Below are positions 35,143-44,520 of a stretch of DNA of 64,000 nucleotides, piece after piece. Source of the stretch: Bulleidia sp. zg-1006. Lineage in GTDB: Bacteria; Bacillota_I; Bacilli_A; Erysipelotrichales; Erysipelotrichaceae. A program made the translations under genes and the position numbers. Positions within the stretch are counted from its first letter, which is position 1. Every line of letters begins with the position of its first letter. The notes below the pieces were generated by a model. It did not search any database, was not told the origin of the DNA, and saw only the letters and a list, made by a program, of their open reading frames with translations. The stretch is taken from positions 620,001 through 684,000 of the forward strand of contig NZ_CP069178.1 of NCBI RefSeq assembly GCF_016812035.1, given 5' to 3'.

Positions 35143-37770
35143 ATGTCAAAGAAAAAACTAACCGGTAATGAAGTACGTCAATTGTTCTTAGATTTTTTCG
35201 CATCGAAGGGTTGTATGATTGAACCGGGGGCTTCTTTAGTGCCACATGATGATCCAACATTGCTTTGGATTAATGCCGGTGTCGCCGCTTTAAAGCCTTA
35301 TTTTGATGGTCGCAAGAAGCCGGCCAGTCATCGTATTTGCAATGCTCAAAAATCCATTCGTACAAACGACATTGAAAATGTTGGTAAGACTGCTCGTCAT
35401 CATACTTTCTTTGAAATGTTAGGTAATTTCTCAATTGGTGATTATTTCAAGGTAGAAGCAATCTCATGGGCTTGGCAATTTTTAACATCCAAAGATTATA
35501 TCGGCTTTGAACCAGAACGTTTATACGTAACGGTTTATCCGGATGATCAAGAAGCAATCGATACTTGGGTTAAAGTGGGCATGATACCAAGCCATATTCG
35601 TAAAACCGATGATAACTTCTGGGAAATTGGTCGTGGACCTGGTGGACCCGATACAGAATTATACTATGACCGTGGAGAAAAGTACGATCCGGAGGGAAAA
35701 GGCGAAGAATTGTTCTTTAAAGATTTAGAAAATGACCGTTATATTGAAGTTTGGAATATTGTCTTTTCACAATACGATTGCCATCCCGGTGAAATGCCAA
35801 GAAGTGAATACCCTGAACTACCGCAAAAAAATATTGATACGGGTATGGGATTAGAACGTTTAGTGGCTTTAATTCAAGAGGGTGAAACTAACTTCGATAC
35901 GGATTTATTTTTACCAATCATCCAGGCAACTGAAAAGCTGTCGAAGTTTTCTTATAGTGATGAAAAAGCGAAGATGGCTTATCGTGTAATAGCTGACCAT
36001 ATCCGTACTGTAACCTTTGCGATTGCGGATGGAGCCATGTTTTCTAATGAGGGTCGTGGATATATTTTAAGAAGAGTTTTAAGAAGAGCCGTTCGTTTTG
36101 GTTTGAAGCTTGGCATTGAAGGTGCATTCATGTACCAATTGGTTGAAGTGGTCGCAAAGAATATGGAAGCTTATTATCCTTATGTTGTTGAAAAGATTGA
36201 TTTAATTTCAAAGCTTGTGAAAATGGAAGAAGAAGCCTTCCACCGTACTTTATCTATGGGTGAAAACCTTCTTCAATCTGCCATGAACCAGCACCAAAGT
36301 GAAAAGAAACTACCAGGGGATGTGGTGTTCCAATTGTACGATACCTACGGTTTCCCTTTTGAATTAACGAAGGAAATTTCTTCTGAAGCTGGTTATGTAG
36401 TCGATGAAGAAGGATTTAAAGCACAAATGAAAGCACAAAAAGAACGTGCTCGTAAAGCTCGTGGTGAGCAACAATCTATGCATGGTCAATCAGAAGACTT
36501 ACTGAACTTTGAAGCTGAAAGTAATTTTGTTGGTTATGATCAAAAGGAGATGAACAGCTCTATTATCGCTTTATTTAAGGATGGAGAACGGGTTTCTTCT
36601 TTACTTGGTGAAGGGGATGTTGTTCTTAAAGAAACAGTCTTCTATGCAGAAAGTGGCGGTCAATGTGCTGATACGGGTATCTTGTCTTATGATGGGCAAG
36701 ATATTCAAGTTACGGATGTACAGAAGGCTCCTAATGGTCAATTTTTACATCATGTGAACACAGCTGTTGAATTAAAAGAAGGTTTTAAAATTCATGGTCA
36801 ATATGATTATGAAAATCGTGAATTAACTCGTGCAAACCATTCTTCCTTACACTTATTACAAGTGGCTTTAAAAAAGGTACTTGGGGACCATGTGGCGCAA
36901 GCTGGTTCATATAATTGCCCAAGCTATGCTCGTTTCGACTTTAACCATTTTGAAAAAATGAGTGAGGGACAACTAAAAGAAGTGGAAGATTTAGTGAATG
37001 ATCAAATCATGGCTAATATTCCAGTTACAACGGAAGTTTTAGCCATTGAGGATGCGAAGAAGTCCGGTGCGACTGCTTTATTTGATGAGAAATATGGTGA
37101 CTTTGTGCGAGTTGTATCGATGGGGGATTTCTCGAAAGAATTCTGTGGTGGAACGCATGTTCAAAATACTTCTGAATTAGGTTTATTCCATATTGAAAGT
37201 GAAGAAAGTATCGGATCGGGTGTACGTCGCATTACATCCACAACTAAAAAGGCAGCTTTCGATCATTTTAAAGAAATGGAAACTTATTTGAAAGAAAGTG
37301 CTTCTTTATTGAAATTAAAGAAATGGAATACTTTACAAGATCGCATTCATATCTTATTAGAAGAAAACGCAAGCTTACAAAGTCAAATCAAAGAATTAAA
37401 AGTAGAAAAGATGAAGGTAGAAAGCGAAGCTCTTCTTAGTAAAAAAGAAGAAATTCATGGCTTGAATGTCTTAATCTTAGAGCTACAGGGGCAAGATAAT
37501 TCCGGACTAAAAGATTATGCGGTATTATTAAGAAATAAATTAGAGAATGGTTTTGTGTTAATTGCGAATACAACGGATGATAAGGTAGTCTTTGTGGCGG
37601 CGGCTAGTCCGGCAGCGATTGCGAAAGGGGTTTGTGCTGGTGATGTTGTGAAAAAAGTGGCGCAATTGACGGGTGGTAATGGTGGCGGTAAGCCGGATTT
37701 AGCCCAAGCTGGTGGGAATGAAGTGGATAAAGTGAATTTAGCTTTAAAAAGTATTCGTGAATCACTATAA
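35143..37770 (+). CDS. alaS: Alanyl-tRNA synthetase
   Basis: A class II synthetase of 875 residues with a catalytic domain starting LTGNEVRQLFLDFFASKGC, an editing domain with HSSLHLLQVALK and the FCGGTHV zinc motif, and a C-terminal oligomerisation domain ending GGNGGGKPDLAQAGG. GGAGG supports ATG35143, just after the T-box terminator. A longer in-frame extension covers the T-box and is not real. Confidence 0.96.
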   Translation: MSKKKLTGNEVRQLFLDFFASKGCMIEPGASLVPHDDPTLLWINAGVAALKPYFDGRKKPASHRICNAQKSIRTNDIENVGKTARHHTFFEMLGNFSIGDYFKVEAISWAWQFLTSKDYIGFEPERLYVTVYPDDQEAIDTWVKVGMIPSHIRKTDDNFWEIGRGPGGPDTELYYDRGEKYDPEGKGEELFFKDLENDRYIEVWNIVFSQYDCHPGEMPRSEYPELPQKNIDTGMGLERLVALIQEGETNFDTDLFLPIIQATEKLSKFSYSDEKAKMAYRVIADHIRTVTFAIADGAMFSNEGRGYILRRVLRRAVRFGLKLGIEGAFMYQLVEVVAKNMEAYYPYVVEKIDLISKLVKMEEEAFHRTLSMGENLLQSAMNQHQSEKKLPGDVVFQLYDTYGFPFELTKEISSEAGYVVDEEGFKAQMKAQKERARKARGEQQSMHGQSEDLLNFEAESNFVGYDQKEMNSSIIALFKDGERVSSLLGEGDVVLKETVFYAESGGQCADTGILSYDGQDIQVTDVQKAPNGQFLHHVNTAVELKEGFKIHGQYDYENRELTRANHSSLHLLQVALKKVLGDHVAQAGSYNCPSYARFDFNHFEKMSEGQLKEVEDLVNDQIMANIPVTTEVLAIEDAKKSGATALFDEKYGDFVRVVSMGDFSKEFCGGTHVQNTSELGLFHIESEESIGSGVRRITSTTKKAAFDHFKEMETYLKESASLLKLKKWNTLQDRIHILLEENASLQSQIKELKVEKMKVESEALLSKKEEIHGLNVLILELQGQDNSGLKDYAVLLRNKLENGFVLIANTTDDKVVFVAAASPAAIAKGVCAGDVVKKVAQLTGGNGGGKPDLAQAGGNEVDKVNLALKSIRESL

Positions 37771-37829
37771 TTTATTTTTAAATCAAATAAAATTGTTATA
37801 GAATGAAAAGGGAATAGGAGGGGTACATT

Positions 37830-38102
37830 ATGAATGAGAAAAATCGTGAATTGACAGAAACTGTTAGTTTCAATGCGGAAGAGTTGCGTCGTGAGAATAT
37901 TAAGGAAGTTCTTCAGCACGTTGAAAAAGCGTTGACAGAAAGAGGATATAATGCGATTAACCAAATGGCCGGTTTCTTAATTTCAAATGATCCTGCTTAT
38001 ATTTCTTCGCATAATAATGCTCGCAACATCATTCAATCGATTGAGCGTCATGAGATTATTGAGGAATTGGTTCGTTATTATTTAGAGGGACAAAATAAGT
38101 GA
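37830..38102 (+). CDS. ireB: IreB family regulatory phosphoprotein (UPF0297)
   Basis: A 90-residue protein matching UPF0297/IreB (TVSFNAEELRRENIKEVLQHVEKAL; GFLISNDPAYISSHNNARN). In Enterococcus IreB is a substrate of the kinase IreK and affects cephalosporin tolerance. It sits in the conserved alaS-ireB-ruvX order. AGGAGGGG precedes ATG37830; ruvX overlaps its stop by 4 nt. Confidence 0.92.
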   Translation: MNEKNRELTETVSFNAEELRRENIKEVLQHVEKALTERGYNAINQMAGFLISNDPAYISSHNNARNIIQSIERHEIIEELVRYYLEGQNK

Positions 38103-38521
38103 GTAAATACCTAGGATTAGATCTAGGCAGTGTTACATGTGGTGTTAGTGCTTCAGAAACTGGTTTTATTGCCCATACTGTTGAAACCATTCGTTTTAAG
38201 AGTGAAGATTATAATGAAGCCATGGATAAAGTGTTAGCGGTAATTGAAAGAGAAAAGCCTGATGAAATTGTATTGGGCTATCCCTTGCTTTTAAATGGGG
38301 ATGTAGGTCCTAGAGCGAAGTTGTCAGAAGAGTTTAAGGAAGTTTTAGAGGCAGAATGTGGTTTACCTGTGCATTTAATGGATGAACGTTTTACCACGGT
38401 TGAAGCCGAAGAAATTCTTTTACAAGCCGATGTTTCGCGTAAGAAGAGAAAAAAGAAGATTGATCAGTTAGCGGCGGTACAAATTCTTCAATATTATTTG
38501 GACCGCTATGGAAAGAGGTAA
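38099..38521 (+). CDS. ruvX: Holliday junction resolvase-like RuvX/YqgF
   Basis: An RNase H-fold protein of 140 residues, involved in 16S rRNA 5' processing and/or Holliday junction processing. It begins SKYLGLDLGSVTCGVS (first catalytic Asp) and has VLGYPLLLNGDVGPRA and DERFTTVEAE. The start is GTG, overlapping the ireB stop (GTGA). Confidence 0.92.
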   Translation: MSKYLGLDLGSVTCGVSASETGFIAHTVETIRFKSEDYNEAMDKVLAVIEREKPDEIVLGYPLLLNGDVGPRAKLSEEFKEVLEAECGLPVHLMDERFTTVEAEEILLQADVSRKKRKKKIDQLAAVQILQYYLDRYGKR

Positions 38522-38523
38522 TC

Positions 38524-38766
38524 ATGCAAGAAGATCGCATGCTGATACAGCTAGACGATGGAAGAGAAAAAGAAGTTCACATTTTATTTACGGTTCAAAA
38601 AGATGGGAAAGACTATGTGGTATTTGAAGATTTGGATAACCAAGATGGTACCGTTTATGCCTATCTTTATGATGAAAACAATGAATTAGTTGCACTTTCG
38701 GATGAGGATATGGAAATGATGGAAGAAGTGATTCAAGCTTTTAGTGAGGAGGAATACGAAGAATGA
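38524..38766 (+). CDS. DUF1292 protein (YrzB-like)
   Basis: An 80-residue, very acidic protein of the DUF1292 family, typically found between ruvX and mltG in Firmicutes. Function unknown. It overlaps mltG by 4 nt. Confidence 0.88.
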   Translation: MQEDRMLIQLDDGREKEVHILFTVQKDGKDYVVFEDLDNQDGTVYAYLYDENNELVALSDEDMEMMEEVIQAFSEEEYEE

Positions 38767-39830
38767 AAAAAATTCTCCGATTTTTGTCCTTTTTAGTTCT
38801 TGTACTTATATTAGGTGCCGGGCTTTATGGTGGTTATGGCTTTTGGATGGTTCAAAAGCCAATGAGTGCCGCTTCCAGCAAACAAGTTTTTATCATTGAA
38901 GCAAACACACGTTCAAAAACCATTTTCCAAAATCTTGAGAAACAAGGTTTAATTCACAACGCAAATTTTGCGCAATTGTATGCAAAAATCAATAAGATCG
39001 GTAATTTTAAGGCAGGGCAATTTGAGGTAGATAAAGCTTGGGATTTGAAAACATTAATTACCACTTTATCCGATATTAAAAAAGCCCAATCCGGCTTAAG
39101 TAAAGTGTCGGTGATTGATGGTTATTGGGCAAAGGATATTGCAAAAGCCGTGGCAGTGAAAACCAATGTAAAAGAAGAAGATTTATTGAAACTTTGGAAG
39201 AATAAAGTTTGGATTCAATCCATTCAAAGAGACTATCCTTTTTTAACCGAGGATATTTTCAAAGCTTCTATTCGTTATTCTTTAGAAGGCTATTTATCCC
39301 CGGCGACTTATTCGTTTGACCATAACACAAGTGCTGAAAAGGTAACGAAAACTTTATTAAATCAAAGTTTGAAGATTTATCAGAAATATGAATCTGAATT
39401 TAAGAAATCCTCACTATCGGTTTCAGAAGTTTATACCTTAGCTTCGATTATTCAGTATGAATCCGGCTCTAAATTAGAAGAAGGCAGAGTGATTGCAGGT
39501 ATTTTTCTGAATCGTTTGAAGGCAAAGATGCCTTTGGGTTCTTCCTCTAGTGTATGTTATGCCATGAATGTGGAAAGAGCGAAGGGAGATTGGAAAGCTT
39601 GTGAGGTCAATTCCAATGTGGATTCTCCTTATAATACTTATAAAAATAGAGGTCTACCGCCGGGACCAATCAATAATCCTGGAGAAGTAGCGATTCAAGC
39701 GGCTTTAAATCCACAAGAGACAGATTATTTGTTCTTTATGCATGATGTGAAAACAGGTAAAGTGTATTATGCAAAGACTTATGAAGAACACCAAAAGAAT
39801 GTGAAGGAACATTTAAATCTAAAGTCATGA
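38763..39830 (+). CDS. mltG: Endolytic murein transglycosylase MltG
   Basis: A membrane-bound lytic transglycosylase that cuts nascent peptidoglycan strands. The 355-residue protein has one N-terminal membrane helix (about 5-28), a LysM-like domain and the YceG catalytic core with IIQYESG (catalytic Glu), AGIFLNRL, the YNTYKNRGLPPGPI motif and ALNP. GAGGAGG supports the start. Confidence 0.93.
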   Translation: MKKILRFLSFLVLVLILGAGLYGGYGFWMVQKPMSAASSKQVFIIEANTRSKTIFQNLEKQGLIHNANFAQLYAKINKIGNFKAGQFEVDKAWDLKTLITTLSDIKKAQSGLSKVSVIDGYWAKDIAKAVAVKTNVKEEDLLKLWKNKVWIQSIQRDYPFLTEDIFKASIRYSLEGYLSPATYSFDHNTSAEKVTKTLLNQSLKIYQKYESEFKKSSLSVSEVYTLASIIQYESGSKLEEGRVIAGIFLNRLKAKMPLGSSSSVCYAMNVERAKGDWKACEVNSNVDSPYNTYKNRGLPPGPINNPGEVAIQAALNPQETDYLFFMHDVKTGKVYYAKTYEEHQKNVKEHLNLKS

Positions 39831-40288
39831 GGGAAAGTGCAGTAACTTACTTGGTATCTAAGAAACAAATTTTGATGTTACTAAGGAATAAAAAAGAAAA
39901 AGATCTCAATGCCGGTAAATGGCTTGGTGTTGGTGGTAAGAAGGAAGTCTATGAAACGATAGAAGAATGTGCGATGCGAGAGGTTTATGAAGAAACAGGC
40001 TATCGAATTCGCTCTTTAAAAGCAATGGGAATCCTAGATTTTGTGTATCCGTATTTGGATGTAGAAAGAATTCATGTTTTTCTTTGTCAAGAATTTGATG
40101 GTATTGAAAAAGAATGTTTAGAGGGTGAACTGCATTGGATTGATATTTCAAAAATGGATGCTTTAAATCTTTGGTCAGGTGATCGTTATTTCTTGCCTAA
40201 GATAGTAGAAAATGATTGTCCCTACTTTCATTATGTAATGAAGTATGATGAACAAGACGTATTGGTGGATGTAAAGGAGTTAGTATGA
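39827..40288 (+). CDS. NUDIX hydrolase (MutT/8-oxo-dGTPase-like)
   Basis: A 153-residue NUDIX enzyme with box [24 protein letters not shown] (the G-x5-E-x7-R-E-x2-E-E-x-G pattern). It resembles Firmicute 8-oxo-dGTP diphosphatases, but the substrate is unproven. Overlaps mltG (ATGA) and udk. Confidence 0.82.
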   Translation: MRESAVTYLVSKKQILMLLRNKKEKDLNAGKWLGVGGKKEVYETIEECAMREVYEETGYRIRSLKAMGILDFVYPYLDVERIHVFLCQEFDGIEKECLEGELHWIDISKMDALNLWSGDRYFLPKIVENDCPYFHYVMKYDEQDVLVDVKELV

Positions 40289-40917
40289 GTAAGCCGATCA
40301 TTATTGGAATTGCGGGGGGTAGTGCCTCAGGAAAAACAACGATATCGAGAACCATCCAAGAACGTTTTAAGGAAAGAACATCAGTTATAACCATTCGTCA
40401 AGATGATTATTATAAGGACCAATCGCATTTAACGATGGAAGAAAGAGTGAAAACGAACTATGATCATCCCTTTGCTTTTGATAATGGGCTTTTGATTCAA
40501 CAATTGAAGGAATTATTAAACCATAAACCAATTGAAAAGCCTACCTATGATTTCGTGAATCATACGCGTAGTTCGGTAACGGAAGTGGTTGTGGCTTGTG
40601 ATGTGATTGTCTTAGAAGGATTGTATGTTTTAGAAGAAGAGAAACTTCGTTCACTTTGTGACATTAAAATTTTTGTTGAAACGGATGCTGATGTACGCTT
40701 TATTCGTCGCTTGGTGCGTGATGTGAAAGAAAGAGGACGTTCTTTGGATTCCATCGTGACGCAATACATGACAACCGTTCGCTCAATGCACAATTTATTT
40801 GTGGAGCCAAGTAAGCGTTATGCGGATGTGATTATTCCGGAGGGCGGTCGCAATACGGTTGCGATTGATTTGATTACAACAAAAATTGATAGTATCCTCA
40901 ATATAATGATGGTATAA
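40285..40917 (+). CDS. udk: Uridine kinase
   Basis: A salvage enzyme that phosphorylates uridine and cytidine. The 210-residue protein has the P-loop [41 protein letters not shown] and [12 protein letters not shown]. Udk lies upstream of greA, an order common in Firmicutes. The greA promoter overlaps its stop. Confidence 0.94.
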   Translation: MSKPIIIGIAGGSASGKTTISRTIQERFKERTSVITIRQDDYYKDQSHLTMEERVKTNYDHPFAFDNGLLIQQLKELLNHKPIEKPTYDFVNHTRSSVTEVVVACDVIVLEGLYVLEEEKLRSLCDIKIFVETDADVRFIRRLVRDVKERGRSLDSIVTQYMTTVRSMHNLFVEPSKRYADVIIPEGGRNTVAIDLITTKIDSILNIMMV

Positions 40918-40918
40918 T
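40910..40918 (+). promoter_or_regulatory. greA promoter, extended -10
   Basis: TGGTATAAT with TATAAT at 40913-40918, overlapping the udk stop. An AAGGAG ribosome-binding site precedes ATG40941. Confidence 0.55.
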
Positions 40919-40940
40919 TTAACGGATTAAGGAGTATTTT

Positions 40941-41414
40941 ATGTCAGAAAATAAAATTTATGTTACTCAAGAAGGTCTTAAAAAGTTACAAGATGAATAT
41001 GATAATCTTGTCCACGTTGTTCGCGAACAAGTAAAAACCGAATTAGCTGAAGCCCGTGCGCAAGGGGACTTAAGTGAAAACGCTGATTATGATGCAGCTC
41101 GTGAAATGCAAGCGCAAGTGGAATCTCGTATTGCGGAATTAGAAAATAATTTACAAAACTATGTCTTAATTGATACCACAAAAACAAAAGATTCCACAAC
41201 GGTTCGTATTGGGGCAACGGTTCAATTGGAATTTTTAGATACCAAAGAAGTGAATGAATATATGATTGTCGGTTCGACAGAAGCGGATCCTTTAAACGGT
41301 AAGCTATCTAACGAAACACCTTTAGCCCAAGCTATCTTGGATCATAAGGTGGGTGATACCGTTTCAGTGAATGTCGCAAAGCCATACAAGGTAATTATTA
41401 TTTCAGTTAAGTAA
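40941..41414 (+). CDS. greA: Transcription elongation factor GreA
   Basis: GreA rescues backtracked RNA polymerase by stimulating transcript cleavage. The 157-residue protein has the N-terminal coiled coil with ARAQGDLSENADYDAA (acidic tip residues D and E) and the C-terminal FKBP-like domain (PLAQAILDHKVGDTV). Confidence 0.96.
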   Translation: MSENKIYVTQEGLKKLQDEYDNLVHVVREQVKTELAEARAQGDLSENADYDAAREMQAQVESRIAELENNLQNYVLIDTTKTKDSTTVRIGATVQLEFLDTKEVNEYMIVGSTEADPLNGKLSNETPLAQAILDHKVGDTVSVNVAKPYKVIIISVK

Positions 41415-41458
41415 GGATTTTAAAATTGATTGGTAAAACGATAAGAGGGGTGTTTCCT

Positions 41459-41914
41459 ATGAGACGACTGCTTATTGTTTTTTTATGTTTTCTTTCTTCA
41501 TGCCGGCCAAAGTCTTATTTAGATGTTCAAGAAATTGATCAAACAAATATTCGCATTACAATTATGACAGAAAAGCAGGAACGGAAAGAACTTGTTATCC
41601 AAGCAAATAGTACTATTGAAGATATCGCAAAGCTTGTTCCGATTGATTTTCAAAAGCACCATTACAATCCTAAACAAGTCCTTCATGAAGGGGATGTATT
41701 ATTTTTAGATGCAAAAGAAAGTACTAAGGTATCTTTAAATACAGCCAGTCTTAACGATTTCATGAAAATAAAAGGCATAGGCAAAAAGATGGCACAAAGA
41801 ATTTTGGATTATCGGAAAGAAAATGGACTTTTTCAAAAGCTGGATGACTTACAAAAAGTCAAAGGAATTGGTAAGAAAAAGTATGAAGAACTCCAAAGCC
41901 AAATTACTTTATAA
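41459..41914 (+). CDS. comEA: ComEA-like DNA-binding lipoprotein
   Basis: A competence-type DNA receptor. The 151-residue protein has a SLBB-like middle (about 40-85) and two C-terminal helix-hairpin-helix motifs (LNTASLNDFMKIKGIGKKMA, LQKVKGIGKKKYEEL). Canonical ComEA is held by a membrane helix; here the N-terminus (MRRLLIVFLCFLSSC) ends in a lipobox LSSC, so Cys15 is probably lipidated. AGAGGGG supports ATG41459. It overlaps the comEC-like gene by 32 nt. Confidence 0.85.
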   Translation: MRRLLIVFLCFLSSCRPKSYLDVQEIDQTNIRITIMTEKQERKELVIQANSTIEDIAKLVPIDFQKHHYNPKQVLHEGDVLFLDAKESTKVSLNTASLNDFMKIKGIGKKMAQRILDYRKENGLFQKLDDLQKVKGIGKKKYEELQSQITL

Positions 41915-43526
41915 AGCTATTCAAGATTGTCTTTTAGAAGTGGCTATATTTTCTATCTTAATCCACATTTGTGCAGAGAAATATCGCATTTATGCGCTTT
42001 TGTCTTCGCTTTTATATTTATTATTCAAGTATAAAAAATGGTATTATTTTCTTATATTTCCTTTACTAGTAATACCATGTTTCTTAAAGGTATCCATTCA
42101 GTTAAATCATTTAACATTGATTGAAAAAAGGGAAGCTTCATCAGTGATGGTGGATAGTTTTGGTCAAAAAATCATCCTTAAGAGAACATTGCAAGAACCG
42201 TTGGGTAGCCTTTATGCCATAGAAGGAAAGGTTGAAAAAAGTAATCATCAAGATTTATTGACTTTACCTTTGCTAACACAAAGAGATAGCTTAAAACCAA
42301 AAGAAATTCATCTTCTTCGACAAGGAAAGGGGTATTTAGCTCAAATTGAAAAGAAAATAGAAGAGGTTTCATTCAAACAAAAGGATTTCTTACAATCTAT
42401 TTTATTGGGTTATTACCAAAAAGGTTTTTTCCATGGCTTTGCTTGGATTGGTTTGGTGAAGATGATTTCATTTCTTTTTCGTTATCATTTAGACCGTACG
42501 CAAAGAAAATACTTAGAAATCATTTTGTATACACTAATTCTTATCTTCCTAAGTTATCAAACTATTCTTGTTTTGCATATCTTATGTCATTTCATTTCAT
42601 TTCTGAATTGGGATAAAGCGAATCAATATGGTTTATTGCTGTATAGTAGTTTACTTCTATTTCAAAAAGAGTTCTTTTCATTGGGAATTTTAGTAGCACT
42701 TTTTTATCAAAGTGAATTCTTATGGCGATTAAAGAAAAGAGATGCCTTTTTTCTTCGTTTTTTATGTTCCATGTATGTGTTTGGCTCGTTTCAAATTCTA
42801 ATGACCATTGGCTATTCATTCTTTCGAAAGATACAGGCTTTTTTGTATTTAATTTGTTTGTTTTATGTATATACAAAACAAGCCTTTCTTTTTAATAGCA
42901 TTCAAATTCTGTTTCACCCATTTACCTTTTTAGATAACCTGCGCATTGGCTATTCTTTTTCTTGTTTGTGGTGGGTTTTGATTGGGGTATTTTTCTTCTT
43001 GAAAAGAAAAACAATGTTCTTAATTCTATGTTCTATTTTTATCCTTATTAGTCCTTATTTCAGCCGACAAGTTATTTTAGTAAGCCGGCAAGGATTACCA
43101 CTATTTTTGCTTCAAAATGGTCAACATCTAAAGATTGTTCATGCCGGTCAATGCTTAGATAACTTTTTAGAAAACTATCAAAAAAAGTATCCTTTTAGAG
43201 ACTATGTTTTGATAGATGGTCGAAAGAAACTGATTCAAATGGGGGATTTTCTTTGGAACTTTTCCGATCAAACACCCAAATATAAAGCCAAGTATTTGAT
43301 TCTGGATAATGCGAAGAATTTTATAGAAAAAATGGATCGAAGCGAAGCGAAAATTCTTATTTTATCAAAATCTTTAAAAATTAGTCAGGAACAATTTTTA
43401 AAAGAAAATCATAAACTTTATTTTAGTTTGCAAGAAGAAAAAGGACTGCGTGTTCTTTTTTGGAAATTTGGTATACAAATCCAAACAGGAAAAGGGAATT
43501 TTGCTATAATGAGTGCTGATGAATAG
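41883..43526 (+). CDS. Divergent ComEC-like membrane protein
   Basis: A 547-residue protein with about ten hydrophobic segments, located between comEA and holA exactly where comEC lies in Firmicutes. An OB-like region (about 70-160) precedes the membrane core. The last 150 residues take the place of the metallo-beta-lactamase domain of ComEC but show no HxHxDH motif. Sequence identity to ComEC is not obvious by eye, so the call rests on position and topology. It may be a non-nucleolytic variant or a decaying gene. Its end overlaps holA by 8 nt. Confidence 0.6.
   Translation: MKNSKAKLLYKAIQDCLLEVAIFSILIHICAEKYRIYALLSSLLYLLFKYKKWYYFLIFPLLVIPCFLKVSIQLNHLTLIEKREASSVMVDSFGQKIILKRTLQEPLGSLYAIEGKVEKSNHQDLLTLPLLTQRDSLKPKEIHLLRQGKGYLAQIEKKIEEVSFKQKDFLQSILLGYYQKGFFHGFAWIGLVKMISFLFRYHLDRTQRKYLEIILYTLILIFLSYQTILVLHILCHFISFLNWDKANQYGLLLYSSLLLFQKEFFSLGILVALFYQSEFLWRLKKRDAFFLRFLCSMYVFGSFQILMTIGYSFFRKIQAFLYLICLFYVYTKQAFLFNSIQILFHPFTFLDNLRIGYSFSCLWWVLIGVFFFLKRKTMFLILCSIFILISPYFSRQVILVSRQGLPLFLLQNGQHLKIVHAGQCLDNFLENYQKKYPFRDYVLIDGRKKLIQMGDFLWNFSDQTPKYKAKYLILDNAKNFIEKMDRSEAKILILSKSLKISQEQFLKENHKLYFSLQEEKGLRVLFWKFGIQIQTGKGNFAIMSADE
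43502..43521 (+). promoter_or_regulatory. Internal extended -10 near the holA start
   Basis: TGCTATAAT (TATAAT at 43505-43510) lies within the end of the comEC-like gene, 8 nt before the holA ATG at 43519. It would allow holA to be made independently of the competence genes, from a leaderless mRNA. Confidence 0.45.
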
Positions 43527-44520
43527 TGTGTATTTAATTAGTGGCGATGATCGTTACCGAAAGGAAGAATACCTTTCCTTTTTAAAGCAAACAAAGGAAA
43601 TTGAAACAAGTGAAATTGAGATTTTTGATGCTTCTAAAGTCAAGAACTTTTCCATGCCACTTTTCTTTCATAGCTTGGCTAGCCAAAGTTTATTTGATAT
43701 GGGAAAAAGAATGGTCATTTTAAAAGATGCCTATTTTTTATCCACTTCTACAACCAAAGGGAATGAGAAAGATTTAGACTATTTTCAAAAAGAAATGGTC
43801 TTGTACCTAAAAGATCCTAATGAACAAATTGTGCTTGTTATCTATATGGATGAAGTTAATTTGGATGTGCGAAAGAAATTAGTGAAATTTCTGAAGAAAG
43901 AAAATATCGAACAAAAAACATTCACCGCTTTAAAGCCATGGGAATTTCCAACTTATGCAAAGCAACGATTGCAACAGGAAAAACTTTCGCTTAATCGAGT
44001 AGCTTTTGATGAACTCATTCTTCGAGTTCAAAATGATAGTCTTCTTTTACAAAGAGCAGTTGAAAAACTAAAACTTATTCCTAAAGATTGTTATGATTTA
44101 AAGGATATTGAAGAACTAGTTAGTTATTCACCGGAAGTGGATGTTTATGCATTAGGTAATGTTTTTTTAGAGGGGGATTTCAAAAAAACCTGGAAAATTT
44201 TAAAACGATTTCAAGCAGCCGGCGTAGACACGCAAGCTCAAATTGCTTTATTGGCTTCAAGATTGCGTCATTTATATGACATGAAGGAATTAAGAGAACT
44301 TGGTTACGATGAAATGACCATTGCTACGCGCTTGCGAGTAAAACCCTATGCCATTCAAAAAGGCTTAGAAGCTTGTTCTTCTTGTTCGGCCTTGTCACTT
44401 TTAAAATTTTTAAAAGAATTAGCGGATTTAGATCAGGAAATCAAAATTGGAAAAATTGACGCAAAACAAGGATTTGAGTATTTCATCCTTAGAAATGGAA
44501 GGACCTATGCAAGCAATTAG
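43519..44520 (+). CDS. holA: DNA polymerase III delta subunit
   Basis: HolA opens the sliding clamp within the clamp loader. The 333-residue protein begins MNSVYLISGDDRYRKEEYLSFL, the typical YlxxGdDxylxeE start, and ends with helical domain III (LRHLYDMKELRELGYDEMTIATRLRVKPYAIQK). It follows comEA-comEC as in Bacillus. No Shine-Dalgarno precedes the ATG. Confidence 0.92.
   Translation: MNSVYLISGDDRYRKEEYLSFLKQTKEIETSEIEIFDASKVKNFSMPLFFHSLASQSLFDMGKRMVILKDAYFLSTSTTKGNEKDLDYFQKEMVLYLKDPNEQIVLVIYMDEVNLDVRKKLVKFLKKENIEQKTFTALKPWEFPTYAKQRLQQEKLSLNRVAFDELILRVQNDSLLLQRAVEKLKLIPKDCYDLKDIEELVSYSPEVDVYALGNVFLEGDFKKTWKILKRFQAAGVDTQAQIALLASRLRHLYDMKELRELGYDEMTIATRLRVKPYAIQKGLEACSSCSALSLLKFLKELADLDQEIKIGKIDAKQGFEYFILRNGRTYASN

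Noticed and set aside
41823-41882. Longer start for the comEC-like gene
   Set aside because: It would lie deep inside comEA; ATG41883 gives the natural hydrophobic N-terminus.
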